Shown: piece after piece, positions 9,120 through 16,362 of the stretch | Layout of the letters: every line of letters starts with the position of its first letter | How positions within the stretch are numbered: position 1 is the stretch's first letter | Source of the DNA: Nocardia goodfellowii | GTDB lineage: Bacteria > Actinomycetota > Actinomycetes > Mycobacteriales > Mycobacteriaceae | NCBI RefSeq assembly: GCF_017875645.1 | Contig: NZ_JAGGMR010000001.1 | Coordinates: 5,084,001 to 5,148,000, forward strand | DNA length: 64,000 nucleotides | Direction: 5' to 3' | Notes under the pieces: generated by a model | The model's database searches: none | The model's input: the letters and a program-made list of their open reading frames with translations, nothing else | What the model was told of the DNA's origin: nothing | Position numbers and translations under genes: made by a program

Positions 9120-9950
9120 TCAGTGGGCCAGTAGCTTCAGCACGACCGGGCGGGACAGCGTGCCCGCGACTTGCCGGGCGAGTTGGTTGGCGCCGGCGCC
9201 CGCGGCGTGCGCGGCGCGCAGCGCGGTGGCGAGTTCGTCGCGCGCGGCGTCGGCGGCGGCCTGGGCCGCGCGCAGGCGTTGGGCGGCGGCGTCTACCGGA
9301 TCGGTCAATGAGTTGACCGGCTCTGCCGGTGCGGGAGCCGCCGTTTCGGACGCGGTCCAGAGTCCGGCCTGCTCGTTCCGCATCGCCGCCCGCGCGAATT
9401 CCTGCATGAACTCGCGGGTGGCGTCGGTGTCCGCCGCGGCGTCGCCGAGCAGCAGGCGGGTGGTCTGCGGGACGGCGTGGGACCAGTTGGCGAGGCCGCA
9501 CAGGGCGAGCAACAGCCGGCCCGCCAGACGTTCGTCGACGCCGAATTGCTCTTGGGCGCGGTCGAATTTGGCCAGATAGTGCGCGGCGCGCCAGCCGTCG
9601 ATATCGTGCGCGTCGGCGCCCCGGTGCAGGCTCTCCCACAGCAGCAGGCGCAGCAATTGGGGGTTGGCCAGGTGGTAGTCGAAGAGCTTGCCGACGTACT
9701 CGCCGGGTTCGGTGTCGCTGAGCGGCTGCACGACTTCCAGGAACTCGCGCATGGTGTCGATGAGGATGACGTCGAACAGCTTGTCCTTGCTGCCGAACAG
9801 GCCGTAGATGCGTTCTTTGTTGACGCCGGCGGCTTCGGCGATGCGATCGACCCGGGCGCCGGCCAGACCGTACTGCGCGAATTCGTCTCGCGCGGCGCGC
9901 AGTAGAGCCTGCCGTGTCGCGTCGCTGCGTTTGATGGTGCTGGCCGTCAT
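9120..9950 (-). CDS. TetR-family regulator of the adjacent MFS exporter
   Basis: 276 residues. The N-terminal 50 residues are a canonical TetR DNA-binding domain (RQALLRAARDEFAQYGLAGARVDRIAEAAGVNKERIYGLFGSKDKLF). The C-terminal ligand domain is unusually long and ends in an Ala-rich helical tail. ATG 9950 is preferred over GTG 9959 because a minus-strand -10 box TAAAGT (9963-9958) lies 7 nt before it, implying leaderless translation. It is divergent from an MFS transporter across 75 bp that contain the palindrome AACCAA-CTAT-TTGGTT; it most likely binds there, repressing the pump and itself. The inducer cannot be read from sequence. Confidence 0.9.
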   Translation of the reverse strand: MTASTIKRSDATRQALLRAARDEFAQYGLAGARVDRIAEAAGVNKERIYGLFGSKDKLFDVILIDTMREFLEVVQPLSDTEPGEYVGKLFDYHLANPQLLRLLLWESLHRGADAHDIDGWRAAHYLAKFDRAQEQFGVDERLAGRLLLALCGLANWSHAVPQTTRLLLGDAAADTDATREFMQEFARAAMRNEQAGLWTASETAAPAPAEPVNSLTDPVDAAAQRLRAAQAAADAARDELATALRAAHAAGAGANQLARQVAGTLSRPVVLKLLAH

Positions 9951-9974
9951 GGGCGCCACTTTACCATTCCATTA

Positions 9975-9990
9975 AACCAACTATTTGGTT
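9975..9990. promoter_or_regulatory. Putative TetR operator
   Basis: Palindrome AACCAA-CTAT-TTGGTT, perfect 6-bp arms around 4 bp, in the 75-bp gap between the divergent TetR and MFS genes. It overlaps the first bases of the MFS -35 box (TTGACA, 9989-9994), so a bound repressor would block RNA polymerase. Confidence 0.65.
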
Positions 9991-10018
9991 GACAGCTGGT
10001 CTCGGGCGGACCTACTGT
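9989..10018 (+). promoter_or_regulatory. Promoter of the MFS exporter gene, apparently leaderless
   Basis: -35 TTGACA (9989-9994), 18-bp spacer, -10 TACTGT (10013-10018), then 7 nt to ATG 10026. The distance puts the transcription start at or next to the A of ATG, and no Shine-Dalgarno sequence is present. Confidence 0.65.
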
Positions 10019-10025
10019 CGTCGCC

Positions 10026-11270
10026 ATGGGAACCCCGACACTTCAGCTTCCGGCCGACGGCTCGGCCACGGAACCTGCCCACAGTGCGTCGCCGCGGGCT
10101 CGGACCTGGCGCACGCTGCCCGTCTTCGTGCTCTCGGCGCTGCTGGCGACCGGTCAGATGTACACCCCTATACCGCTGTTCACGGCCATGAAGGCGGAAT
10201 GGGACGTGGGTCCGGGAGTGATGACATGGGTCATCAGCGCCTTCGCTTTCGGATACGCGGGCGGCTTCGTACTCTTCGGCCCGCTCTCGGATCGCTACGG
10301 CCACCGCCGGGTCCTGGTTACCGGCATGCTTGTCGCGGCGGTGGTCACCCTATTGACCGGTCTGGCGTTCAGCGCGCCGGTGGCCGTCGCGCTGCGGATT
10401 GCGCAGGGCCTGGTGGTCGGCTCCATCCCGCCCGCGCTGATGGCCTATGTCGGCACCCGCATCACGCCGGGACATCGGGCCGTGGTCACCATGTCGGTGG
10501 CCACCGCGTTCCTGGCCGCCACCGTCATCGCGCAGATCGTCTCGCAGGCCGTGGTCGCCTCGTACCCGTGGCGCACCGTATTCCTCGGCTCCGCGGTCGT
10601 TTTCGCGGTGCTGGCCTTCGCGCTGCGGGCGGTCATGCTCGAGGACGAGCCCACCGGCCGAGACCTGCCGCTACGGCACAGCTATGCCGCCATTCCCGCC
10701 GTGCTCCGCATCAAGCCACTGCTTCCGATGCTCGTCGCGGGTGCGCTGAGCATGGCTGTCATGGTGGGCATCTACACCGGTATCGAACTCACCGGCCTGG
10801 TGACAGGATCCGGTGAGCTGCTGACCTTGCGTGCGGGCGCGCTTCCGGTGATGGTGCTGCTGCCGTTGCTGGCCATTCCGCTGGCCCGGCTGTCCAAGCC
10901 CGGCCAGATCGTTCTCGGCGTGCTGATCGCGACGATCGCGATGGTCGCCGCCACCTTCGAAGGCTCGCACCTCGCGGTGCTGACCGTGCTGCTGGCGGTG
11001 CTGGTCGGTGGTCTGGGTGTGATCGCACCGGCGGTGTTGCAGAGCGCGGGTGAACTCGGCGGTGACGCCCGCGCCGCCGCCTCCTCGGTCGCCATGTTCA
11101 GTTTCTACGTCGGTGCGACGGTGGGTCCGATGGTCGCGGCAACCGCCGCGCCACACGGGTTTTCGATCCTGGCCTGGACTCTGGCCTTGCTCCTGGTCGC
11201 CGCTCTCGGCCTGACGCTGCTGGGCGCTCGCCTGCAACGATCCGCGTCGGCCGCCGTCGCGCCGGGATGA
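10026..11270 (+). CDS. MFS efflux transporter
   Basis: 414 residues with about 12 predicted membrane segments. The loop 2-3 motif GPLSDRYGHRRVLVTG (about residues 89-104) is the major-facilitator motif A, typical of proton-driven drug exporters. The first 30 residues are a hydrophilic cytoplasmic tail. It is divergent from and probably repressed by the TetR gene at 9120-9950, the usual arrangement of an inducible efflux system. ATG 10026 lies 7 nt downstream of a -10 box, so translation probably starts at the mRNA 5' end. The exported compound is unknown. Confidence 0.9.
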   Translation: MGTPTLQLPADGSATEPAHSASPRARTWRTLPVFVLSALLATGQMYTPIPLFTAMKAEWDVGPGVMTWVISAFAFGYAGGFVLFGPLSDRYGHRRVLVTGMLVAAVVTLLTGLAFSAPVAVALRIAQGLVVGSIPPALMAYVGTRITPGHRAVVTMSVATAFLAATVIAQIVSQAVVASYPWRTVFLGSAVVFAVLAFALRAVMLEDEPTGRDLPLRHSYAAIPAVLRIKPLLPMLVAGALSMAVMVGIYTGIELTGLVTGSGELLTLRAGALPVMVLLPLLAIPLARLSKPGQIVLGVLIATIAMVAATFEGSHLAVLTVLLAVLVGGLGVIAPAVLQSAGELGGDARAAASSVAMFSFYVGATVGPMVAATAAPHGFSILAWTLALLLVAALGLTLLGARLQRSASAAVAPG

Positions 11271-11364
11271 TCGCGGGCCGGATTCGCCATCGGGCCGGTG
11301 CGCGGCGCCGTGGCGTGCCACACTGTCCGCGAAAAGTACACAGAGGCGTGGTGCTGGAGGACTG

Positions 11365-11604
11365 ATGGGCACGGAACCACTCGTCGATACGCAGCCGCTC
11401 CCGGCGGTGAGTTCGGAGGAGTCGGCCGATTTCGCTGAACTTGCCGTGGGGTGGGGCCCGTGGGCGGTGGGTTCGGCTGTGCGCGAGGACATGTCGATGA
11501 CCCAGAAGTGGCTCCGCTACCGCTGGCAGGTGTTCGGCGGAGTGCTCGCGGGAGCGGTGCTCATCGTCGTCATCGGGATCGCGTGGATAACCCACGCGCG
11601 GTGA
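11365..11604 (+). CDS. Small single-pass membrane protein, unknown
   Basis: 79 residues: a hydrophilic acidic N-terminal half (about 1-50), then one membrane helix (WQVFGGVLAGAVLIVVIGIAW, about 54-74) and a short basic end, so the bulk is probably cytoplasmic or the protein is a C-tail anchor. GGAGG lies 4 nt before ATG. It follows the MFS gene by 94 bp on the same strand and may be independent. No family recognised. Confidence 0.55.
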   Translation: MGTEPLVDTQPLPAVSSEESADFAELAVGWGPWAVGSAVREDMSMTQKWLRYRWQVFGGVLAGAVLIVVIGIAWITHAR

Positions 11605-11655
11605 TCTCGCGCCACGGCACGGCGGGATCGGGGCACAGCGGTTAGCATTCGGGAT

Positions 11656-12312
11656 GTGCGCCGTGGCAAGTGGTTTCGGGTCCTCGTGTGCCTGGTCGCG
11701 CTGAGCGGTACGGGCGGGTGCGTAGGCGCGGTCGATCGCGCGGATTTCGAAGACCAGATGCGTACTCGCGGCGGGGGATTGGTGAGTACGCTGCCGCAGG
11801 AGGCGATCGCGGCGATCGCGCGGCGGATCGACGCCGCCGACGTCGAAGCGAATCTGCTCCTGCTCACCGCGCCGAATTCCACCCAGTTCCGGCTGGTGCT
11901 GAACGACCAGCCCGACCAGGTCACCAGGTTCCTGTCCACGGGCGAGGACCTGGCGGCCCGTGAACCCACCGTCCGTCTCCGCGTCCGGCCACCGGACCGG
12001 CCGCGGCAGCTCGACGACTATTCGTTCACTCTCGGTGCGCTCAGTGCTCCACGGCCGGTGCGGGTTTCGGCCTACGACGACCTCGACACCGAGAACTTCC
12101 GGGTCAGCGAAGTGCCCGGCCTGTCGCGAATCGAAGACATCGTCGACACCGCCCGCGCGCAGAGCGCCCTGCCGGACGGGCAGGTGACCGTGATCGTGGT
12201 GAGCAGGTTCGGCCACGAGATCCGCATCGTCGCCAACGTGCTGTCACCGCGGGCGGAGATCGTCGCGGAATTCGACCGCACCGGAGCCTTCCTGCGGATG
12301 CGGCAGGTATAA
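11656..12312 (+). CDS. Putative lipoprotein, unknown function
   Basis: 218 residues from a GTG start. An N-terminal basic and hydrophobic stretch (RRGKWFRVLVCLVALSGTGGC) ends at Cys22 in a loose lipobox (T-G-G-C, not the canonical L-A-G-C), so lipidation is plausible but not certain. The rest is a mixed alpha/beta domain without a motif I recognise. Two near-contiguous small genes follow (next start 3 nt after this stop), so 11656-12711 looks like one transcript encoding envelope proteins. Confidence 0.65.
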   Translation: MRRGKWFRVLVCLVALSGTGGCVGAVDRADFEDQMRTRGGGLVSTLPQEAIAAIARRIDAADVEANLLLLTAPNSTQFRLVLNDQPDQVTRFLSTGEDLAAREPTVRLRVRPPDRPRQLDDYSFTLGALSAPRPVRVSAYDDLDTENFRVSEVPGLSRIEDIVDTARAQSALPDGQVTVIVVSRFGHEIRIVANVLSPRAEIVAEFDRTGAFLRMRQV

Positions 12313-12315
12313 CCG

Positions 12316-12711
12316 ATGACGCGCCTTCTCGTGACAGCTGCCTCGGCCGGCGTGAGCGCCGGTTTCCTCAGCACGATCATTCCCGTCGCGATCTGGCCGG
12401 GGGAGGCGAAACTCACCGCCCCCCTGTTCTGTTCGGCTCCGGCCACCGAGCCGATCGTCGTCTCGGACACCTTCCACGATTCGGAAGGGACCTCGACGAA
12501 CTACACGCTGTACTGCGTGGACGAGCGCGGCGCCCTCACCAACGAGGGCTTCGCCCTGCCGATGCTGGCGCTTTTCACCGCGCACGTGCTCATCCTGACC
12601 ACCCTGATATTGCTGGCGACCCTCGTCGGCCGCGCCCGAGCTCGGCAGCCGAGCGACCGGCTGCCCAGCGACCGATTGCCCGAGGACGCGCGCGAGTATC
12701 CCCCGCTCTAG
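12316..12711 (+). CDS. Small membrane protein with two membrane segments, unknown
   Basis: 131 residues with hydrophobic segments at about 5-27 and 80-103. The region between them, probably extracellular, carries two cysteines (LFCSAP and LYCVDE) that could form a disulfide. The cytoplasmic tail has a short internal duplication (PSDRLPSDRLPED). It starts 3 nt after the preceding lipoprotein gene, so the two are probably cotranscribed and may work together at the cell surface. Its stop is only 2 nt from the stop of the convergent ridA-like gene, with no terminator hairpin visible between them. Confidence 0.65.
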   Translation: MTRLLVTAASAGVSAGFLSTIIPVAIWPGEAKLTAPLFCSAPATEPIVVSDTFHDSEGTSTNYTLYCVDERGALTNEGFALPMLALFTAHVLILTTLILLATLVGRARARQPSDRLPSDRLPEDAREYPPL

Positions 12712-12713
12712 CG

Positions 12714-13121
12714 CTACTCCGAGACGATCGCGATCGCGTCGATCTCGACCAGCATCTCCGCGCGCGGCAGACCGGTGAAAACCGTAGTGCGACTGGGGAG
12801 TACGTCGCCGGTGGTGTGGGCGGTGACGAATTCGCCGTAGGCCTCGTTCATCGTGGCGAAGTCCTCGCGCTTGGTGAGATAGACCCGCAGCATCACCACA
12901 TCGTCGAAGGTGGCGCCGCTCGCGTCGATGATCGCCTTGACGTTCTGCAGGGTGCGGGTGGTCTGCGCCGCCACGTCACCGGGGTAGAGGTACTCGTTGG
13001 TCACCGGGTCGACCGGGCCCTGGCCTGAGACCTGGACGAACGGGCCCTTGCGCACGCCCTGGGAAAACGTGTGCGCCGGGGCGGGGGCGTCGGTGGTGCG
13101 GACGGCGATCTTCTCGCTCAT
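12714..13121 (-). CDS. RidA (YjgF/UK114) family imine deaminase
   Basis: 135 residues, standard length for RidA. Family features include HTFSQGVRKGPFVQVSGQGP near residues 17-36, the T-x-x-T-L-Q-N-V-K-A-I-I-D-A-S-G helix, and the conserved Arg in VVMLRVYLT. RidA proteins hydrolyse reactive enamine/imine intermediates released by PLP-dependent dehydratases, freeing ammonia. It is the last gene of the minus-strand operon kinase-iclR-ridA (2 nt after the iclR stop), opposite a PLP enzyme of the D-serine dehydratase fold at 15073. That placement fits a role in clearing the imine produced by that enzyme. Confidence 0.9.
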   Translation of the reverse strand: MSEKIAVRTTDAPAPAHTFSQGVRKGPFVQVSGQGPVDPVTNEYLYPGDVAAQTTRTLQNVKAIIDASGATFDDVVMLRVYLTKREDFATMNEAYGEFVTAHTTGDVLPSRTTVFTGLPRAEMLVEIDAIAIVSE

Positions 13122-13123
13122 GG

Positions 13124-13891
13124 TCAGCCTTTCGTGGTGGGAGGGGAATTACGGATCCAGCCGAGTTCGGCGGAGATGGCATCGGCCGCGGCGCGGAGCT
13201 GAGGTAGCCGGGCCAGCACCTGGTCGTGATCGAGCAGCATGTCCGGCACCGACATGGACACCGCGGCGACGACCGCGCCGGTGCCGTTGCGCACCGGGAC
13301 GCCGATGCAGTTGACGAAGGTCTCGTGCTCCTCGTGGTCTTCGGCATAGCCCTGCGCGGCAACGAGTTCCAGCTCGGCCAGGTACTGGTCCGGGGTCTGG
13401 ATGGTGCGTTCGGTGAACTTGCGGTAGTCGATCCGTTCCGCGACCGCCCGCCATTCCGACCGCGGCAGCGCGCTGACGAGCACCTTCCCGACCGCCGTGC
13501 AATGCAGCGGTGCGGGCCGGCCGATCCGGGAGTACATGCGCACACTCTGGGTCGCGTCGAACTTGTCGATGTAGATCGCGTCGCCCGATTCGTAGGTGGC
13601 GAGGTGGATCGTCTGTCCGGTGGCGGTATTGAGCGCGCTGAGATGCGGCCGCGCCAGCGTACGGACATCACGTTGTTCCAGCGCTTGATTGGCCAGTTCG
13701 AACAGTCGCGAGCCGAGCACGTAGCGGTGGTCGTCGTCATGGGTGACGAAGCGCTGCGATTCCATGGTCTGCAACAGTCGCAGCACCGTCGACTTGTGCA
13801 CGCCGAGTTCGCCCGCCAACTGATCGAGCGAACGCGCGTCGTCGCCGAGGGAGATGAGGATGGTCAACGCGCGCAACAGACTCTGACTCAT
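13124..13891 (-). CDS. IclR-family regulator of the sugar-acid catabolic locus
   Basis: 255 residues. The N-terminal winged helix-turn-helix (LLRALTILISLGDDARSLDQLAGELGVHKSTVLRLLQTME) is followed by the IclR effector domain with the family segment GRPAPLHCTAVGKVLVSAL and the C-terminal GYAEDHEEHETFVNCIGVPV. Its ATG overlaps the TGA of the upstream kinase gene (ATGA), so the two are translationally coupled. It should bind the palindromes at 14999-15024 in the divergent promoter and control both arms of the locus. The effector is probably a keto-sugar acid of the pathway; this is inference. Confidence 0.92.
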   Translation of the reverse strand: MSQSLLRALTILISLGDDARSLDQLAGELGVHKSTVLRLLQTMESQRFVTHDDDHRYVLGSRLFELANQALEQRDVRTLARPHLSALNTATGQTIHLATYESGDAIYIDKFDATQSVRMYSRIGRPAPLHCTAVGKVLVSALPRSEWRAVAERIDYRKFTERTIQTPDQYLAELELVAAQGYAEDHEEHETFVNCIGVPVRNGTGAVVAAVSMSVPDMLLDHDQVLARLPQLRAAADAISAELGWIRNSPPTTKG

Positions 13892-14931
13892 AACGTCACA
13901 TTCTCGGTGACCACCGCGTCGGTGTAGCGCAGCCGGGTCCAGTCGGTGCCGGAACAGGCGGCAAGGGCCGCAAGCCTTTCCGGCGCCGGCAGTTCCGCGA
14001 CGTCGCCGGTCCCGGTCAACGCGGCGGCGGCGCACAGGTGCCCGAAGCGCAATCGCTGCTCGAGCGGGCGTCCGTGCAGCAGCGCGGCGAGGTAGCCGCC
14101 GGCGAAGGCGTCGCCGGCGCCGATCCGCTCGGTGACGTCGAGGCTCAGCGCCGGTACCTCGACCCGGTCCGGGCCGGAGAAGCCGGTGACCGAATGCTCG
14201 TTGTTCTTGACCACCAGCTGGCCGGGTTCGGGAAACAGGGCGCGCAGTTCGTCGGCGTCCTCGGTGCCGAACACCGTGCCGGCCTCGTCGGCGCCGAGGA
14301 AGACCACATCACTGCCGCGCACGTGGCGGGCCAGGATCTCGGCCGCCTGCTCGGCGCGCCCGGCCCACAGTGCCGGACGAAAATTCAGGTCGAAGCTGAC
14401 CAGCCGGCCGCGGCGAGGGAGGGCGATCAGGGCTTCGGTGAGTTCGGTCGCCGATTCCGAGAGCGCGGTGGTGATTCCGGTGCAGTGCACGAGCGCGCAG
14501 CGATCCAGCAGTCCGGCCGCCGCCGCGAGGTCGGCCGTGGACAAAGCGCTGGCCGCGGATCCGGTGCGGTAGTACAGCATTCGGCTGTCTCGCGCGGCCA
14601 GATCGGTGGCCCTTCCGGAGCCGCCGCCGCGTTCCTTGACATACATGGCGGTCGGCCGGGTGGGATCGGTGACGACGGCGGAGACATCGACCCCGCGCGC
14701 CCGCAGATGCCCGGTCAGGTATCGCCCGAAGCCGTCGTCGCCGACCCGCGAGATCCAGCCGGCTTCGACCGCGAGCTGAGTGAGCACCGTCGCGACATTC
14801 GCCTCGGCTCCACCCGCGCTGCGGTCGAAGGTCTCCGACTCCTCGAGCGGGCCGGGCTGAGCCACCAATACCGCGAGCCCCTCACCGATCGTCACCGCCC
14901 GTGGGCGGTGCGGCGTAGTCGGCCACGTCAC
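13888..14931 (-). CDS. PfkB-family sugar kinase, probable 2-dehydro-3-deoxygluconokinase
   Basis: 347 residues from GTG 14931, preceded by AAGGGAG. PfkB signatures: N-terminal RSAGGAEANVATVLTQLAVEAGWISRVGDDGFG and C-terminal VTERIGAGDAFAGGYLAALLHG with the intact catalytic Asp of GAGD. The short N-terminal lid and locus context (KDPG-type aldolase, GntP permease, IclR) point to 2-keto-3-deoxygluconate kinase, which makes KDPG from ATP and KDG. Other PfkB sugars (fructose, ribose) are possible but fit the neighbours less well. It is the first gene of a minus-strand operon coupled to iclR and ridA. Confidence 0.85.
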   Translation of the reverse strand: MTWPTTPHRPRAVTIGEGLAVLVAQPGPLEESETFDRSAGGAEANVATVLTQLAVEAGWISRVGDDGFGRYLTGHLRARGVDVSAVVTDPTRPTAMYVKERGGGSGRATDLAARDSRMLYYRTGSAASALSTADLAAAAGLLDRCALVHCTGITTALSESATELTEALIALPRRGRLVSFDLNFRPALWAGRAEQAAEILARHVRGSDVVFLGADEAGTVFGTEDADELRALFPEPGQLVVKNNEHSVTGFSGPDRVEVPALSLDVTERIGAGDAFAGGYLAALLHGRPLEQRLRFGHLCAAAALTGTGDVAELPAPERLAALAACSGTDWTRLRYTDAVVTENVTL

Positions 14932-14998
14932 ATCGATCTCCCTTCTGCCCTTGCGGCCACCGGCCATCCCGTGCAGAATAACCCCACCAAACACGATG

Positions 14999-15024
14999 TG
15001 CAACAATCGTTGCAAAATATGCAA
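14999..15024. promoter_or_regulatory. Overlapping palindromes, putative IclR operator
   Basis: TGCAAC-AATC-GTTGCA (14999-15014) is a perfect palindrome, and its right arm is reused in a second one, TTGCA-AAATA-TGCAA (15010-15024). Three alternating TGCAA half-sites therefore lie about 10-11 bp apart. They sit in the 141-bp gap between the divergent kinase/iclR operon and the dehydratase operon, overlapping the likely -35 region of the latter. Confidence 0.65.
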
Positions 15025-15035
15025 TGCATGAAATG

Positions 15036-15041
15036 TATAAC
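15036..15041 (+). promoter_or_regulatory. Probable -10 box of the dehydratase operon
   Basis: TATAAC, followed by about 25 nt of leader and a GGAAGGAG ribosome site (15061-15068) before ATG 15073. Any -35 (TTGCAA at 15010-15015, 20-bp spacing) is weak and lies inside the palindrome cluster, as expected for a regulated promoter. Confidence 0.5.
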
Positions 15042-15072
15042 TGGCGGAGCCGGATCCGCGGGAAGGAGCGAC

Positions 15073-16350
15073 ATGGCGATCGACGAAAAAGCCGTTGCCG
15101 CACTGGACGATCGGGTGCTCGGCCCCGAACACAAAGCGCTTCCGCCCGCCGCCTGGGGCCGCACCGTCCGGCAATTCCTGGACTCCGGCCCGCACCTGGA
15201 CGACTTCGAAACCCCGGTGCTGACGATCGACCGTTCCGCCGTCGCGGCGAACGTCGCGGTCATGGCCGACTGGGCCGCCGCGTCCGGCGTCCGGCTCGCG
15301 CCGCACGGCAAGACCACGATGGCGCCGCAGTTGTGGGCCCGGCAGCTCGCCGCCGGTAGCTGGGGTCTGACCTTCGCCACCATCTGGCAGGCGCAGGTGG
15401 CCCGCTCCTTCGGTGTCGCTCGCATCGTCTTGGCCAACGCGCTGGTCGATCCCGTCGGATTGCGCTGGGTGGCGGCCGAATCGGCGCGGGACCCGGCGTT
15501 CGAGTTCGTCTGCTGGGCCGACAGCGTCGAGACGGTCGCGCTCATGGACGACCACTTGCGCTCGGCTCCCGGCGACGCGCGAATCCGGGTGATCGTGGAA
15601 CTCGGTGGGCCGCACGGCCGTACCGGTGCGCGCACCGTCGAACAGGCGCATGCCGTCGCGGCGGCGATCGGGCGCGCCGAGCGGCTGACGCTGGCAGGTG
15701 TCGGCGGCTATGAGGGCGCGCTCGCGCACGATCGCACCCCTGCCGCGCTCGCCGCCGTGCGCCGATACCTCGACGACGTGGCGCGGCTGCATCGCGAACT
15801 CGCCGAGAGCTATCCCGGCGGCGCGATCGTCACCGCGGGCGGCAGCGCCTATCCGGACCTGGTCGTCGAACGCCTGGCCCCGCTGGCGGACGAGCGCGGC
15901 GAGCGCGGGGTTCCGACCACCGTCGTCGTGCGCTCCGGCGCCTACATCATCCACGACGACGGCTTCTACGCCGGAATCTCGCCGCTGGCCGCGTCCCGCA
16001 GCGAGCGTCCGCTGCGGTCGGCAATGCACGGCTGGGCCCGCACCGTCTCCCGTCCGGAACCCGAGCTCGCCCTGCTGGACGCGGGCAAGCGCGACCTGCC
16101 GTTCGACGAAGGGCTGCCGGTCCCGCAAGGCCTTGCCGGAGCGGGGAATTCGGTGTCCGCGTTGAACGATCAGCACACCTTCCTGCGGCTGCCCGGCGGT
16201 ACGGCCGACGATCTGCCGATCGGCACGGTGGTGCGACTCGGCTTGTCGCATCCGTGCACCGCCTTCGACAAATGGCGACTCATCCCGGTGATCGACGACG
16301 TCCACGCGGAACGTCCGCGCGTCGTCGACCTCCTGCACACCTTCTTCTGA
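15073..16350 (+). CDS. PLP-dependent fold-type III enzyme, D-serine dehydratase/D-threonine aldolase-like; candidate amino-sugar-acid dehydratase
   Basis: 425 residues. The PLP lysine is in RLAPHGKTTMAP (about residue 80), in the alanine-racemase-like barrel. The C-terminal GLSHPCTAFDKW carries the H-x-C pair that binds zinc in eukaryotic-type D-serine dehydratase. The family removes ammonia from D-hydroxy amino acids or cleaves D-threonine. Its neighbours are an N-acyl-D-amino-acid deacylase, a KDPG-type aldolase, a KDG-type kinase, a gluconate-type permease and RidA. I infer a substrate such as D-glucosaminate (2-amino-2-deoxygluconate), giving 2-keto-3-deoxygluconate and ammonia. GGAAGGAG precedes ATG 15073. 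A plain D-serine or D-threonine role is the main alternative. Confidence 0.85.
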   Translation: MAIDEKAVAALDDRVLGPEHKALPPAAWGRTVRQFLDSGPHLDDFETPVLTIDRSAVAANVAVMADWAAASGVRLAPHGKTTMAPQLWARQLAAGSWGLTFATIWQAQVARSFGVARIVLANALVDPVGLRWVAAESARDPAFEFVCWADSVETVALMDDHLRSAPGDARIRVIVELGGPHGRTGARTVEQAHAVAAAIGRAERLTLAGVGGYEGALAHDRTPAALAAVRRYLDDVARLHRELAESYPGGAIVTAGGSAYPDLVVERLAPLADERGERGVPTTVVVRSGAYIIHDDGFYAGISPLAASRSERPLRSAMHGWARTVSRPEPELALLDAGKRDLPFDEGLPVPQGLAGAGNSVSALNDQHTFLRLPGGTADDLPIGTVVRLGLSHPCTAFDKWRLIPVIDDVHAERPRVVDLLHTFF

Positions 16351-16362
16351 CGAGCAGGCGAC

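Noticed and set aside
14038..15072. Upstream extension of the PLP enzyme frame
   Set aside because: It is antisense to the kinase gene; ATG 15073 has GGAAGGAG in front and matches the family N-terminus.
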